64,000 nt of DNA from Rhodobacteraceae bacterium IMCC1335 (GTDB lineage: Bacteria; Pseudomonadota; Alphaproteobacteria; Rhodobacterales; Rhodobacteraceae), in contig CP046864.1 in NCBI GenBank assembly GCA_039640495.1, positions 3,645,001-3,709,000 of the forward strand. Direction: 5' to 3'. Below are positions 26,619 to 35,363 of the stretch, one piece after another. The position numbers were made by a program, and so were the translations under genes. Numbering within the stretch: position 1 is the first letter of the stretch; each line of letters opens with the position of its first letter. The notes beneath the pieces are model-generated. The model ran no database searches. It saw nothing but the letters and a program-made list of their open reading frames with translations, and had not been told where the DNA came from.

Positions 26619-27443
26619 ATGAAAGACCTATTGGACAGCTCTGTTATCAATACCCCGCGCGCAATCGGCAGCCTCGCCGTCACGGCGCAAATGGCGGATG
26701 GTTCAAGCCGTTTGAAGGATCTGTTTCAAAACGGCTGTTTGAAAGCTTTGTTTCCCAACCAACCGGATCATCTGGAAGCGGTTCTGATCAATACATCGGG
26801 CGGCATAACCGGCGGCGATCATTTATCCTTTGACGCAAAAGCCGAACCGCAGGCGCATATCACGCTGACAACCCAAGCCTGCGAACGTATCTATAAAGCT
26901 CAACCCGATAGCATAGGGCGCGTCGAAACCTCGCTTAGCATTGCCCCAGAAGCCTCGTTAAACTGGGTGCCTCAAGAAACGCTTTTTTATGATAAAGGGG
27001 GATTGAGCCGTCGCTTAACCATCCGCATGCATCACAGCGCGAAGCTGTTGATGGTTGAGCCGGTTATCTTCGGCCGTCATGCAATGGGCGAAACGCAAAT
27101 TTCTGGGTTTTTCCGCGATCAGATTGACCTCTGGGTAGATGAGGCCTTGGTGTATCGCGATGTGGCGCTGCTATCTGGTGATATTACCGCAAAACTTGCC
27201 CGCCCCGCAGTTGCTGCCGGTCTTGGTGCCATGGCCAACATACTCTACCGCGCGCCCGATGCAACGCACCTTTGCCGCGCAATCCAAACCCAGCTCAACG
27301 ACACGTCAGGATGCAGCCTCATCGCGCCTGATCTTTGTGTGCTGCGGGTTTTAGCGCATGACGGCTACGCGCTGCGTCAAATCATGTTGCCGATCTTGGA
27401 TCGCCTCACGCAAAACACCCTGCCAAAATGTTGGAGATTATAA
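26619..27443 (+). CDS. ureD: Urease accessory protein UreD
   Basis: A 274-residue urease chaperone that, with UreF and UreG, delivers nickel to the UreABC apoenzyme. The family landmarks are NTSGGITGGDHL, TTQACERIYKA, LNWVPQETLFYDKGGL and MVEPVIFGRHAMGE. The frame can be extended upstream to a TTG at 26547, but ATG 26619 has an AAGGA site and begins just before the conserved region, so it is preferred. It is the first gene of ureDA-orf-BCEFG and abuts ureA without a gap. Confidence 0.93.
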   Translation: MKDLLDSSVINTPRAIGSLAVTAQMADGSSRLKDLFQNGCLKALFPNQPDHLEAVLINTSGGITGGDHLSFDAKAEPQAHITLTTQACERIYKAQPDSIGRVETSLSIAPEASLNWVPQETLFYDKGGLSRRLTIRMHHSAKLLMVEPVIFGRHAMGETQISGFFRDQIDLWVDEALVYRDVALLSGDITAKLARPAVAAGLGAMANILYRAPDATHLCRAIQTQLNDTSGCSLIAPDLCVLRVLAHDGYALRQIMLPILDRLTQNTLPKCWRL

Positions 27444-27746
27444 ATGCAATTAACCCCAAGGGAAAAAGATAAGCTGCTGATCGCGATGGCGGCAGAAGTT
27501 GCGCGTAAACGCCTGTCACGCGGGGTTAAGCTTAACCATCCCGAAGCGATAGCGCTGATTTGCGATGCCGTTGTTGAGGGCGCGCGCGATGGACGCAGCG
27601 TTTCAGATATGATGCAATTTGGCGCCACCATCGTTGCCCGCAGCGATTGTATGGATGGGGTGCCCGATATGATCCCCGAAGTGCAAGTGGAAGCAACATT
27701 TCCAGATGGCACCAAGCTCGTCACCGTTCACAACCCCATTCGATAG
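27444..27746 (+). CDS. ureA: Urease gamma subunit
   Basis: A 100-residue structural subunit of the nickel-dependent urease that converts urea to ammonia and carbamate in the cytoplasm. It begins [20 protein letters not shown] and contains [18 protein letters not shown] and [24 protein letters not shown], all standard for UreA. It begins immediately after the ureD stop codon. Confidence 0.97.
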   Translation: MQLTPREKDKLLIAMAAEVARKRLSRGVKLNHPEAIALICDAVVEGARDGRSVSDMMQFGATIVARSDCMDGVPDMIPEVQVEATFPDGTKLVTVHNPIR

Positions 27747-27755
27747 GATACTCTG

Positions 27756-27941
27756 ATGAAAACAACACTCAGCATACTGTTTACCCTTCTCGCGGCCCCC
27801 GCCTTCGCGCATCCGCATATTTTGCCCCATGGCGCGCAGAGCGGCACGCTGCCCGAACTGGCAGCCCCCGTTTTGGCGGGGATCGTGCTTAGTCTCTCGA
27901 GCGTGGTGCTTATAAAGCGGACCCGAAAGGCCGATTTATGA
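27756..27941 (+). CDS. Small exported protein encoded between ureA and ureB
   Basis: A 61-residue protein with a clear signal-like N-terminus ([18 protein letters not shown]), a short His-containing segment [10 protein letters not shown], a hydrophobic helix (about 33-53) and a basic tail RTRKADL. The last four bases overlap the ureB start, so it is translated as part of the urease operon. I do not recognise a named family. The histidines could bind nickel, but that is speculation. The position between ureA and ureB recurs in some Rhodobacterales, which supports it being real. Confidence 0.72.
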   Translation: MKTTLSILFTLLAAPAFAHPHILPHGAQSGTLPELAAPVLAGIVLSLSSVVLIKRTRKADL

Positions 27942-28243
27942 AACCGGGCGAACTGGTCTGCGCCGCGGGCGATATTACCTTGAACGAGTGCCGCGAAGCG
28001 GTTGAGTTAATGGTGGCAAACACGGGTGATCGGCCCGTTCAAGTGGGAAGCCATTATCATTTTGCTGAAACCAACCCAGCGCTTGAGTTTGATCGAGCCG
28101 CTGCGCACGGACAGCGCTTGAATATTGCTGCCGGCACTGCGGTACGCTTTGAACCGGGGCAGAAGCGCGCGGTCAGCCTGATCAAAATAGCAGGCAGCAG
28201 GCGGGTGTTTGGATTTAACGGAAAAATCATGGGGGATCTGTAG
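27938..28243 (+). CDS. ureB: Urease beta subunit
   Basis: A 101-residue structural subunit of urease: begins [17 protein letters not shown] and contains [38 protein letters not shown] and [10 protein letters not shown], all canonical for UreB. Start overlaps the small upstream gene (ATGA). It ends 3 bases before ureC. Confidence 0.97.
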   Translation: MKPGELVCAAGDITLNECREAVELMVANTGDRPVQVGSHYHFAETNPALEFDRAAAHGQRLNIAAGTAVRFEPGQKRAVSLIKIAGSRRVFGFNGKIMGDL

Positions 28244-28246
28244 GAC

Positions 28247-29956
28247 ATGGCAGTCAATATTAGCCGCAGGGATTATGCGGGGATGTATGGGCCAACCACG
28301 GGCGATAAGCTGCGCTTGGCCGATACAGAGATTTTCATCGAAGTTGAAAAAGACCTGACGACCTATGGCGAAGAGGTTAAATTTGGCGGCGGCAAAGTGA
28401 TCCGTGACGGCATGGGGCAATCGCAAGCCACGCGCGCCGCCGGCGCCGCTGATACGGTGATTACCAATGCGCTGATTTTGGATTATACGGGCATTTACAA
28501 AGCCGATATCGCGCTGCGCGATGGCCGCATTGCCGCGATCGGCAAGGCTGGCAATCCCGATACGCAGCCCAATGTCGATATTATCATCGGGCCCGGCACC
28601 GAGGTGATCGCCGGCGAGGGGAAGATCCTCACAGCCGGCGGGTTTGACAGCCATATTCACTTTATCTGTCCGCAACAGATCGATGACGCCTTGCATTCCG
28701 GCATCACCACCATGCTCGGCGGGGGCACCGGCCCCGCGCATGGCACCTTGGCCACCACCTGTACGCCGGGACCTTGGCATATCGCGCGGATGCTGCAGGC
28801 AGCCGATGCTCTGCCAATGAATTTGGCCTTTGCAGGCAAAGGCAATGCCTCCTTGTCAGCGGCGCTGGAAGAGCAGGTGCTCGCGGGCGCCTGCGCGCTG
28901 AAATTGCATGAGGATTGGGGCACGACACCAGCGGCTATTGATACCTGCCTCAGCGTGGCCGATGCGATGGATGTGCAGGTAATGATCCATACTGACACGT
29001 TGAACGAATCAGGATTTGTCGAGCATACGCTTGCCGCCATGAAAGGGCGCACCATCCATGCCTTCCACACCGAAGGCGCTGGCGGCGGTCATGCCCCCGA
29101 TATTATCCGGATTTGCGGGGAAGACTATGTGCTGCCTTCCTCCACCAACCCCACCCGCCCCTTTACCGTCAACACGGTCGAAGAACATCTTGATATGCTG
29201 ATGGTCTGCCATCATTTGGATAAATCGATTCCCGAAGATATCGCCTTTGCAGAAAGCCGCATCCGCCGCGAAACCATCGCAGCGGAAGATATATTGCACG
29301 ATATGGGCGCCTTTAGCATTATTGCCTCAGACAGTCAGGCGATGGGTCGCGTCGGCGAAGTGATCCTGCGCACGTGGCAAACCGCGGATAAAATGAAACG
29401 CCAGCGCGGCGCATTGGCCGAAGAAACGGGGGATAATGATAACCTACGGGCCCGCCGCTACATGGCAAAATACACCATCAACCCGGCCATTGCGCATGGG
29501 ATCTCGCATGAAATCGGTTCGATAGAAGTTGGCAAGCGCGCCGATTTGGTGCTTTGGTCACCGGCCTTCTTTGGCGTTAAACCCGAGATGGTGGTGATGG
29601 GTGGCAGTATCGTCTGCGCACAGATGGGCGATCCAAACGCCTCGATCCCGACTCCGCAACCAGTTTATAGCCGGCAAATGTTTGGCGCCTTCGGCCGCGC
29701 CGTTGAGCACAGCGCGGTGTCTTTCGTCTCGCAAGCTGCACAGGCAGAGAATGTGCGCGAAAAATACGGGTTGGCCAAACAAACGTTAGCGGTGCAAAAC
29801 ACGCGGCATATTGGCAAATCCGATTTAAAGCTCAACACCGCCACGCCACAGGTTGAAGTAAACCCTGAAACCTATGAAGTGCGCGCTGATGGCGAGTTAT
29901 TGACCTGCCAGCCGGCAGAAACCGTGCCCATGGCACAGCGCTATTTCTTATATTGA
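28247..29956 (+). CDS. ureC: Urease alpha (catalytic) subunit
   Basis: A 569-residue amidohydrolase holding the two-nickel centre. Landmarks: [14 protein letters not shown], nickel ligands in [13 protein letters not shown], the carbamylated lysine in [29 protein letters not shown], and the active-site flap with catalytic His in [13 protein letters not shown], followed by [13 protein letters not shown]. Length and all motifs are normal, so the enzyme should be functional once activated by UreDEFG. Confidence 0.98.
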   Translation: MAVNISRRDYAGMYGPTTGDKLRLADTEIFIEVEKDLTTYGEEVKFGGGKVIRDGMGQSQATRAAGAADTVITNALILDYTGIYKADIALRDGRIAAIGKAGNPDTQPNVDIIIGPGTEVIAGEGKILTAGGFDSHIHFICPQQIDDALHSGITTMLGGGTGPAHGTLATTCTPGPWHIARMLQAADALPMNLAFAGKGNASLSAALEEQVLAGACALKLHEDWGTTPAAIDTCLSVADAMDVQVMIHTDTLNESGFVEHTLAAMKGRTIHAFHTEGAGGGHAPDIIRICGEDYVLPSSTNPTRPFTVNTVEEHLDMLMVCHHLDKSIPEDIAFAESRIRRETIAAEDILHDMGAFSIIASDSQAMGRVGEVILRTWQTADKMKRQRGALAEETGDNDNLRARRYMAKYTINPAIAHGISHEIGSIEVGKRADLVLWSPAFFGVKPEMVVMGGSIVCAQMGDPNASIPTPQPVYSRQMFGAFGRAVEHSAVSFVSQAAQAENVREKYGLAKQTLAVQNTRHIGKSDLKLNTATPQVEVNPETYEVRADGELLTCQPAETVPMAQRYFLY

Positions 29957-30480
29957 GACCGCTCATGTTTCCAATCGCTCAATCATTGCAAACAGATCCG
30001 CCAACCGGGGCCGCAAATTACACCTGTTCTCTGACTTATGAGGAACGGTTTTTGCGGCGCCGCAAACTCAGCACGGATTGTGGCAAAAACTTTGTGGTGG
30101 ATCTGCCCAAAACCACCGATCTAAAGCAGGGCGATCACCTGCTGCTGTCGAATAAAGAAACCGTTAAAATTCTTGCCAAGCAAGAAAAGCTGATCGCCAT
30201 CACCGGGCCTAATCTGCTGCAATTGGCTTGGCATATCGGCAACCGTCATACCCCCTGCCAGATCGAAGCAGAGCGGTTATTGATCTGCCATGACCATGTG
30301 ATTGAGGATATGATCACAAGGCTTGGCGGGACAACCAAGGTTGTGCACGAAGCCTTCACCCCCGCCGGCGGCGCTTATGGGATGGGGCGTACCCATAGCC
30401 ATGATCATGGCAATATTGACCATATTCATCACTACATGCACGGGGATCATAGCCAGCATGAGCATGAGCATGAGCACTAA
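29953..30480 (+). CDS. ureE: Urease accessory protein UreE (nickel metallochaperone)
   Basis: A 175-residue nickel-binding chaperone: an N-terminal peptide-binding domain ([34 protein letters not shown]) and a metal-binding domain ([23 protein letters not shown]), ending in a His-rich tail with HSHDHGN and HEHEHEH. It overlaps the ureC stop by 4 bases. Its final codons, a CATGAG repeat, also contain the start region of ureF in another frame. Confidence 0.95.
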   Translation: MRPLMFPIAQSLQTDPPTGAANYTCSLTYEERFLRRRKLSTDCGKNFVVDLPKTTDLKQGDHLLLSNKETVKILAKQEKLIAITGPNLLQLAWHIGNRHTPCQIEAERLLICHDHVIEDMITRLGGTTKVVHEAFTPAGGAYGMGRTHSHDHGNIDHIHHYMHGDHSQHEHEHEH

Positions 30481-31117
30481 CAAAACCTTTCTCACGGCAC
30501 TGCAATGGCTATCACCGGCGTTTCCAATCGGCGGCTTTGCCTATTCACATGGCTTGGAATGGGCCATCGAAAAGCGCCATGTGACGGATCAAACCAGCCT
30601 ACAAAACTGGCTGCAAGATCTGCTTGGGCTTGGATCTGCGCGCAGCGATGCCATTTTACTGGCCCTGGCCTTTGAATCGGAAAACAAGGCAGAATTGATC
30701 CATGTGAACCAGCTTGCCTTGGCTTTATCAGCCAGTGCCGAGCGGCGCAGTGAAACGCTTTTGCAAGGGCAGGCGTTTGGCAAAACGATCCGCGAAGTGT
30801 GGGGGCAGGACTGCACTGATCTATGCTATCCGGTGGCGCTAGGGGCGGCGGCACGGCGCGAAAACCTGATCAAAGAAGACATAATTGCCGCTTATTTACA
30901 CGCATTCAGCGCCAATTTAATTTCAGCGGCCATACGGCTTGTGCCCTTAGGCCAAACACAAGGCCAACACATCTTATTGGCGCTCACCCCTGAAATCAAC
31001 GCCTGCGCAGCAGAGGCAAGCGGCGCCAATGAAGACGATCTGAGCAGCACAACCTTTCTTTCTGATGTCGCCTCAATGCGGCATGAAACGCTTCACACAC
31101 GGATTTTTAGAACATGA
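30470..31117 (+). CDS. ureF: Urease accessory protein UreF
   Basis: About 215 residues, a urease activation chaperone that acts with UreD and UreG. Conserved regions: [67 protein letters not shown] and [20 protein letters not shown]. The frame is open back to 30323 inside ureE, but the conserved part starts near 30490. Three ATGs at 30458, 30464 and 30470 are created by the ureE His-Glu repeat. 30470 is used here, 8 bases before the ureE stop; the exact start is uncertain. Confidence 0.92.
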   Translation: MSTNKTFLTALQWLSPAFPIGGFAYSHGLEWAIEKRHVTDQTSLQNWLQDLLGLGSARSDAILLALAFESENKAELIHVNQLALALSASAERRSETLLQGQAFGKTIREVWGQDCTDLCYPVALGAAARRENLIKEDIIAAYLHAFSANLISAAIRLVPLGQTQGQHILLALTPEINACAAEASGANEDDLSSTTFLSDVASMRHETLHTRIFRT

Positions 31118-31725
31118 GTAAAATGAATGGACCAGTTCGCATTGGGATCGGAGGCCCCGTTGGGGCGGGTAAAACCTCGCTCACGGCCGCCCTGGCGCGG
31201 CGCCTGTCACAACGGTATTCGATTGGGGTGATTACCAATGATATTTATACCCGCGAGGATGCAGAAGCCTTGATGCGGTTGCAGATTCTACCCGAAGATC
31301 GGGTGATCGGTGTCGAAACAGGGGGCTGCCCGCATACCGCAATTCGCGAGGATGCCTCGATCAACCTCTCTGCCATCGCCGAGTTAGAAGCCCGCCATCC
31401 CGAAATTGAAATCGTGATAATCGAAAGCGGTGGAGATAATCTATCGGCGACGTTCAGCCCAGAATTGGCGGATCTGACGGTTTATGTGATTGATGTGGCC
31501 GCGGGAGAAGAAATTCCACGCAAAGGCGGCCCTGCCGTGACAAAATCGGATATTTTGGTGATCAATAAAACCGATCTGGCGCCCTATGTTGGTGCCGATT
31601 TAGAGGTGATGCGTCGCGATGCCTCCGCGCAGCGTCAGGAAAAGCCGTTTTTCTTTACTCAAATCAAACATGATCAAGGCGTGCAGCCGATTGAAAAACA
31701 CCTGTTGGATCTGGCGGGCCTATAA
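31114..31725 (+). CDS. ureG: Urease accessory GTPase UreG
   Basis: A 203-residue SIMIBI-class GTPase that powers nickel insertion. P-loop [18 protein letters not shown] near the N-terminus, nickel-binding CPH in [16 protein letters not shown], Walker B-like [15 protein letters not shown] and base-recognition [13 protein letters not shown]. It overlaps ureF by 4 bases and ends the urease operon. Confidence 0.97.
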   Translation: MSKMNGPVRIGIGGPVGAGKTSLTAALARRLSQRYSIGVITNDIYTREDAEALMRLQILPEDRVIGVETGGCPHTAIREDASINLSAIAELEARHPEIEIVIIESGGDNLSATFSPELADLTVYVIDVAAGEEIPRKGGPAVTKSDILVINKTDLAPYVGADLEVMRRDASAQRQEKPFFFTQIKHDQGVQPIEKHLLDLAGL

Positions 31726-31841
31726 ACCGTAGGGCTTTGACACCATTGAAATCGCCTCAGCCCGATCAGTCTTAGCAGAACCATATCGACCTTGCAGAGG
31801 GCGCAAAACCGGCGCCCCTAAAGACGGCGGGCACGAGCGCG

Positions 31842-32633
31842 CTATAGGCCTTTGAAAACCGGGTTGCGCCGCTCGTTAAAAGCCGAAACCCCTTCGCGGC
31901 GATCCTGCGTCGGGATCGTCCGATTATAGGCTTCAATCTCAAAAGCCAGACCATCCATCAAGCCCATTTGCAGCCCCTTATGGATCGCTTGCTTGGCTTG
32001 ACGCACCGCAATAGGTGCATTTCCAGCGATGGTTTTGGCCATCTCAAGCGCTGTCTCCAACAGGCTTTGCGCGCTGCACACCGCATTCGCAAGACCCCAA
32101 TCATAGGCCTCTTGCGCCGAAAACACCCGCCCCGATAGGATCAATTCTTTGGCGCGCCGCTCGCCAATGGCGCGCGCCAGCGTTTGCGTGCCCCCCGCAC
32201 CGGGTATGATGCCGATGCGCACTTCGGTTTGCGCAAAGCGCGCGCGCTCAGAAGCATAGATAAAATCAAACGCCGCCGCCAATTCACACCCCCCGCCATA
32301 AGCAGCGCCATTGATCGCCCCAATCGTTGGAAGCGGGCAGGCAATCACCGCGCGCACCATCCGCTCATAAATCAGATGCTGCGCCTGCCACGCTGCATCG
32401 GACATGCCGTTGCGCTCTTTGAGATCACCGCCGGCGCAAAAGGCTTTTTCACCCGCACCGGTTATAACCACAACGCGGGTGTTGTCAGGCTGGAGCGCCA
32501 AACCCTCAAACAGATTGATCAAATCCCACGCCATCTGTGTGTTGAACGCGTTGGACACCTCTGGCCTGTTCAACCGAACCAGCAAGACATGCGCATCAAC
32601 CGATGTAAGATCCAAAGTTTCAAATGATGTCAT
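31842..32633 (-). CDS. Enoyl-CoA hydratase/isomerase family protein
   Basis: A 263-residue crotonase. The oxyanion-hole and catalytic regions are present: FCAGGDLKER, IGAINGAAYGGGCELAAAFDFIYA and TEVRIGIIPGAGGTQTLARAIG, with both glutamates of the hydratase type (GCELAA and the TEVRIG region), then the RQAKQAIHKG segment of the C-terminal helix. It probably hydrates an enoyl-CoA in fatty- or amino-acid breakdown; a methylglutaconyl-CoA hydratase-like role is also possible. It stands alone on the minus strand, convergent with ureG, so context does not narrow the substrate. Confidence 0.85.
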   Translation of the reverse strand: MTSFETLDLTSVDAHVLLVRLNRPEVSNAFNTQMAWDLINLFEGLALQPDNTRVVVITGAGEKAFCAGGDLKERNGMSDAAWQAQHLIYERMVRAVIACPLPTIGAINGAAYGGGCELAAAFDFIYASERARFAQTEVRIGIIPGAGGTQTLARAIGERRAKELILSGRVFSAQEAYDWGLANAVCSAQSLLETALEMAKTIAGNAPIAVRQAKQAIHKGLQMGLMDGLAFEIEAYNRTIPTQDRREGVSAFNERRNPVFKGL

Positions 32634-32954
32634 AGTTAGCGACTTTCGAATATTGCCCCATATCTTAGGCGAAAATATCGTCGCCTGAACATGGTTTATT
32701 TCGAATAGATCTGGAAAAAAGGCGGCACTGGCCCGAAAAAATCAAATCCCAGGCAATTCTTCTTGCGGGGCGGGGCGCAGCCAATGCGCCCTTGTTGAAA
32801 AACACGCCCTGCCCGCTGCCACGCCCAGAAGCCCCAGATTTACCCTTCAAAGCCGCCACCCCAAATTCGCTTCAAAATGCGGCCAAAGCCGATCCGCCAC
32901 TTACCGGAGCAATGATCGCCAGGAAACAAAAGAACGAACGAAATTTATCTACGG
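32634..32954. other. Intergenic stretch without a supported gene
   Basis: 321 bases between the enoyl-CoA hydratase start and the cytochrome b561 stop. A plus-strand 72-codon frame (32792-33010) runs into the b561 gene and is Pro/Ala-rich with no recognisable domain, so I do not call it. The part near 32640-32700 presumably holds the hydratase promoter. No clear terminator or repeat seen. Confidence 0.5.
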
Positions 32955-33509
32955 TTAATCGCGGCGAACGCGCAGCGCCATGCGCGTCCATACGTTATAG
33001 CGATCCTTAATCACATAACCATGATAGAGCCCCGCACCCATATGTATCAGCGATAGGGTGAGCAGCAGGACCGAAGAGACCAAGTGAATGGATACAAAAC
33101 TAGGATATAGCGCCTTGTTTTCAGCAATCAGCGCCGGTATTTTTATCATCCCGACAAGATAAACGTCAAACCCGCCCGCCCAGGTCATCATTGAGCCTTG
33201 AAGGGGCAACCACAGACAGATTAGATATAATAGCGACTGCAGAATTTTTGAAAAAACCCTATGGCGTTTGGGAAGATTGTCTTCAAAGACGGGCCGGTTG
33301 TAAAATTTCCACAGAAGCCGCAGTACAATCCCGCAAAATAAAAAGGTTCCGGTTATTTGGTGAAACCAAATGAATTGCCCCTTTTCAACCGACGGTTCCA
33401 TTTGATTTAAGTTGGTGCCGGTGAATAATTGCCAAAGAATTACGAAGGCTAAAACCCAATGAAAGAGTTTGGCGATTAATCCATAACTATCGGGTGACGC
33501 TTTTAACAT
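32955..33509 (-). CDS. Cytochrome b561-type di-heme membrane protein
   Basis: About 184 residues, four predicted transmembrane helices and paired histidines typical of prokaryotic cytochrome b561: YGLIAKLFHWVLAFVILWQ, FIWFHQITGTFLF, VSIHLVSSVLLLTLSLIHMGAGLYHGYV. It probably transfers electrons in the inner membrane. The C-terminus WTRMALRVRRD is typical of the family. ATG 33509 is preferred because of the GAGGG site in front of it; an ATG at 33521 is in frame. No partner gene next to it. Confidence 0.85.
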   Translation of the reverse strand: MLKASPDSYGLIAKLFHWVLAFVILWQLFTGTNLNQMEPSVEKGQFIWFHQITGTFLFCGIVLRLLWKFYNRPVFEDNLPKRHRVFSKILQSLLYLICLWLPLQGSMMTWAGGFDVYLVGMIKIPALIAENKALYPSFVSIHLVSSVLLLTLSLIHMGAGLYHGYVIKDRYNVWTRMALRVRRD

Positions 33510-33521
33510 AATGGCCCTCAT

Positions 33522-33947
33522 GCGTTTGTTAATGAGCGCTCACGTTCAAATCTTTCTAAGCAAGTTGCCAGATCTAGAGTTTAGCCCGCGTGGATCTATA
33601 AATTCGACCCGTTTGCGCGAAGTAAGAGCTACAGCTTTGCAGCCCTGCCGCTGACAGGCGCGCGCGCCGACAACGTGCAAGTGCCAGCACAGATGAATTC
33701 TGACAAAATGGGTCTAAAAAACCACGAGAGACTTTTAAGTTTAAATTCATCTGCGCTCAGGGTGATCCTTAAATTGACCCGCCAGACTGGGGCAGTAAGC
33801 TGCACGACTGACATTTAAAAAGCGCTGAGAAATCGCATAGGCACGACCGATCCCCAAGCGAATGGCATAGCGCCAGACTTATGACGTGACGTTGCCAACT
33901 TCGTCTTGCGGAGACTCCTTTATGGCCGGTTTGGCAAAACGTATCGG
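33522..33947. other. Gene-poor stretch with a long-range inverted repeat
   Basis: No coding sequence is supported; the small frames here are unlike any family I know. The notable element is an inverted repeat with 13-base arms (33687-33699 and 33744-33756, one mismatch, core CAGATGAATT/AATTCATCTG) around a 44-base interior. It may be a structured RNA or a small inverted-repeat relic. The b561 promoter should lie near 33520-33600. Confidence 0.45.
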
Positions 33948-33982
33948 CAATAAAAACCCCCGCATTGCGAGGGTTTTTATTG
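33948..33982. terminator. Strong orphan intrinsic terminator (bidirectional)
   Basis: A perfect 12-bp stem CAATAAAAACCC/GGGTTTTTATTG encloses an 11-base interior that can itself pair CGC/GCG. A-rich and T-rich sides make it functional in both directions. No annotated gene ends here. On the minus strand it directly follows a tRNA 3'-end-like sequence, as expected for the terminator of a former tRNA gene. Confidence 0.8.
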
Positions 33983-33988
33983 TCTTAA

Positions 33989-34019
33989 TTGCGAGAGCTG
34001 GGTTTGAATCTGCGGCCTT
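33989..34019 (-). other. tRNA 3'-end-like relic
   Basis: Read on the minus strand, the segment resembles a T-arm plus acceptor strand (GATTCAAACC core, then CTCTCGCA). It matches 24 of 31 positions with the same part of the intact tRNA-fMet at 35090. No 5' half, anticodon arm or proper T-stem pairing exists, so it is not a functional tRNA. It may be a decayed copy or old attachment site. Some similarity is expected from generic T-arm conservation. Confidence 0.35.
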
Positions 34020-34209
34020 AGAGTCTAATTTTATTATTAAAATCAAATATTTATGAGATAAATAATTACATAGGCCCATAAGTTACAACCATGAACAAAT
34101 TATGCAAACCGGTTTTATTAACTTACCACTTTTTAAAGTGAAACAATGATTTGCTTAAATGATTTTTTGCAAATTAGAAGCATTTCATATCGAAATATTG
34201 ACTCTTTGT

Positions 34210-34250
34210 AATGTTAAATATATTTAACATTGTGGTAAAATTATTTAACA
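34210..34250. promoter_or_regulatory. Palindromic operator plus extra half-site before the membrane/XRE gene pair
   Basis: A perfect 22-bp palindrome with half AATGTTAAATA (34210-34220) and its complement (34221-34231) is followed by another TATTTAACA at 34242-34250, 21 bases (two helical turns) after the one at 34221. It lies just upstream of the gene pair at 34258-34948, which includes an XRE regulator; autoregulation is likely. Confidence 0.6.
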
Positions 34251-34257
34251 CAAAGAA

Positions 34258-34725
34258 TTGGCAATATCCCATGAAGAAAAAAACACTATACTTCAAATTA
34301 TTATTGGCATTTCTATCAATATTTGGCTAATTCTCGAAATACGGCAACTCTATTCAAATGGTTGGATGGATGGGCCAGCTGCCATCCAAACTTGGGCTGA
34401 AACTGTTTTCTGGATCATAGTTATTTCTATCGTGGCCGGCATTGTTTTGGCAGTAGTGGGCACTGTCATCTTCTCAGTAATTGAAAAGATTATCTGTGGC
34501 GAAGCTGATTACAATTTTATAATGGATGAACGGGACAAAGCGATTGCATCGACTGGTGATAAAATCACTTTATCATTTATAGGCGCAGGTTTTGTCATAC
34601 TTATTTTAGGACTCAAATTTGGATATGAAATTATAGACTGCCTTATTTTATTAATGTTTTGCTTTTCATTTGGAGGTCTCCTTGGAGAAATAGCAAAATT
34701 AGCACGCTATCGCATGAGCGTGTAA
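34258..34725 (+). CDS. Small four-helix membrane protein (DUF2178-like)
   Basis: A 155-residue membrane protein with four predicted helices (about 12-28, 49-73, 101-118, 123-145) and the central cytoplasmic motif MDERDKAI, which resembles DUF2178 proteins commonly paired with small XRE regulators. Function unknown. The start is a TTG at 34258 giving HEEKNTILQIIIGI, which matches how such proteins begin; no ATG in frame is close and the ribosome binding site is weak. The gene is clearly more AT-rich than the surrounding genome, suggesting acquisition. It ends one base before the XRE gene. Confidence 0.72.
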   Translation: MAISHEEKNTILQIIIGISINIWLILEIRQLYSNGWMDGPAAIQTWAETVFWIIVISIVAGIVLAVVGTVIFSVIEKIICGEADYNFIMDERDKAIASTGDKITLSFIGAGFVILILGLKFGYEIIDCLILLMFCFSFGGLLGEIAKLARYRMSV

Positions 34726-34726
34726 G

Positions 34727-34948
34727 ATGTCCAGCAGACCTGTAATTACAAATAACATCCGACATCTACGCTTTATTTCAGACGAAATGTCCCAAATCAC
34801 GCTAGCAAGTAAAGTGGGCGTAACCCGTCAGACTATCGCCACGATTGAGAAGGCAAAATATTATCCTACACTTGAGTTGGCTTTCTTAATCGCTCGGGTA
34901 TTCGATAAAGAAATAAGCGAAGTCTTTCAGTTTGAATTTAACGATTGA
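34727..34948 (+). CDS. Small XRE-family helix-turn-helix regulator
   Basis: A 73-residue protein that is a single Cro/CI-type helix-turn-helix domain: NIRHLRFISDEMSQITLASKVGVTRQTIATIEKAKYYPTLELAFLIARVFDKEISEVFQFE. This is the short YozG-like class whose genes usually accompany a small membrane protein, as here. It probably represses the pair through the palindrome at 34210. AT-rich like its partner. Confidence 0.88.
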   Translation: MSSRPVITNNIRHLRFISDEMSQITLASKVGVTRQTIATIEKAKYYPTLELAFLIARVFDKEISEVFQFEFND

Positions 34949-35089
34949 AAGATATTTGCCGACTGATTACCTGGTCATCAATTAGGCACCAAAAAGACAG
35001 ACACAACTTAGAACGCCCGCGTGTGACCAGAGACAATAAATTTCCCAAAAAATAAATTTTAAGAAAAAAGAATGATAAGAACAGTTGGT

Positions 35090-35166
<77 letters not shown>

Positions 35167-35363
35167 CCAGGTAATCGCTTCATAAACCTACTGCCAAAGG
35201 ATCACAAGCCCCGAAGCAAAGAATTTGCAAGAGATTTTGATGAGCCAAGAAGGATAGGTTCAGAACTTTGCGGTTTTTTGTTTCGAGTTCTAGAACAGAG
35301 GCTGCATAAGCGTTGGCTTTTCAACAGAGTCCAACCAGCCTAGCCGCGCATGAAGAGCCTTCG

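Noticed and set aside
32792..33010. 72-codon Pro/Ala-rich frame between the hydratase and cytochrome b561
   Set aside because: It runs into the b561 gene on the opposite strand and shows no family pattern.
33629..34079. Two small minus-strand frames near the orphan terminator
   Set aside because: They are low complexity or AT-rich, without ribosome binding sites or recognisable domains, and one overlaps the terminator.
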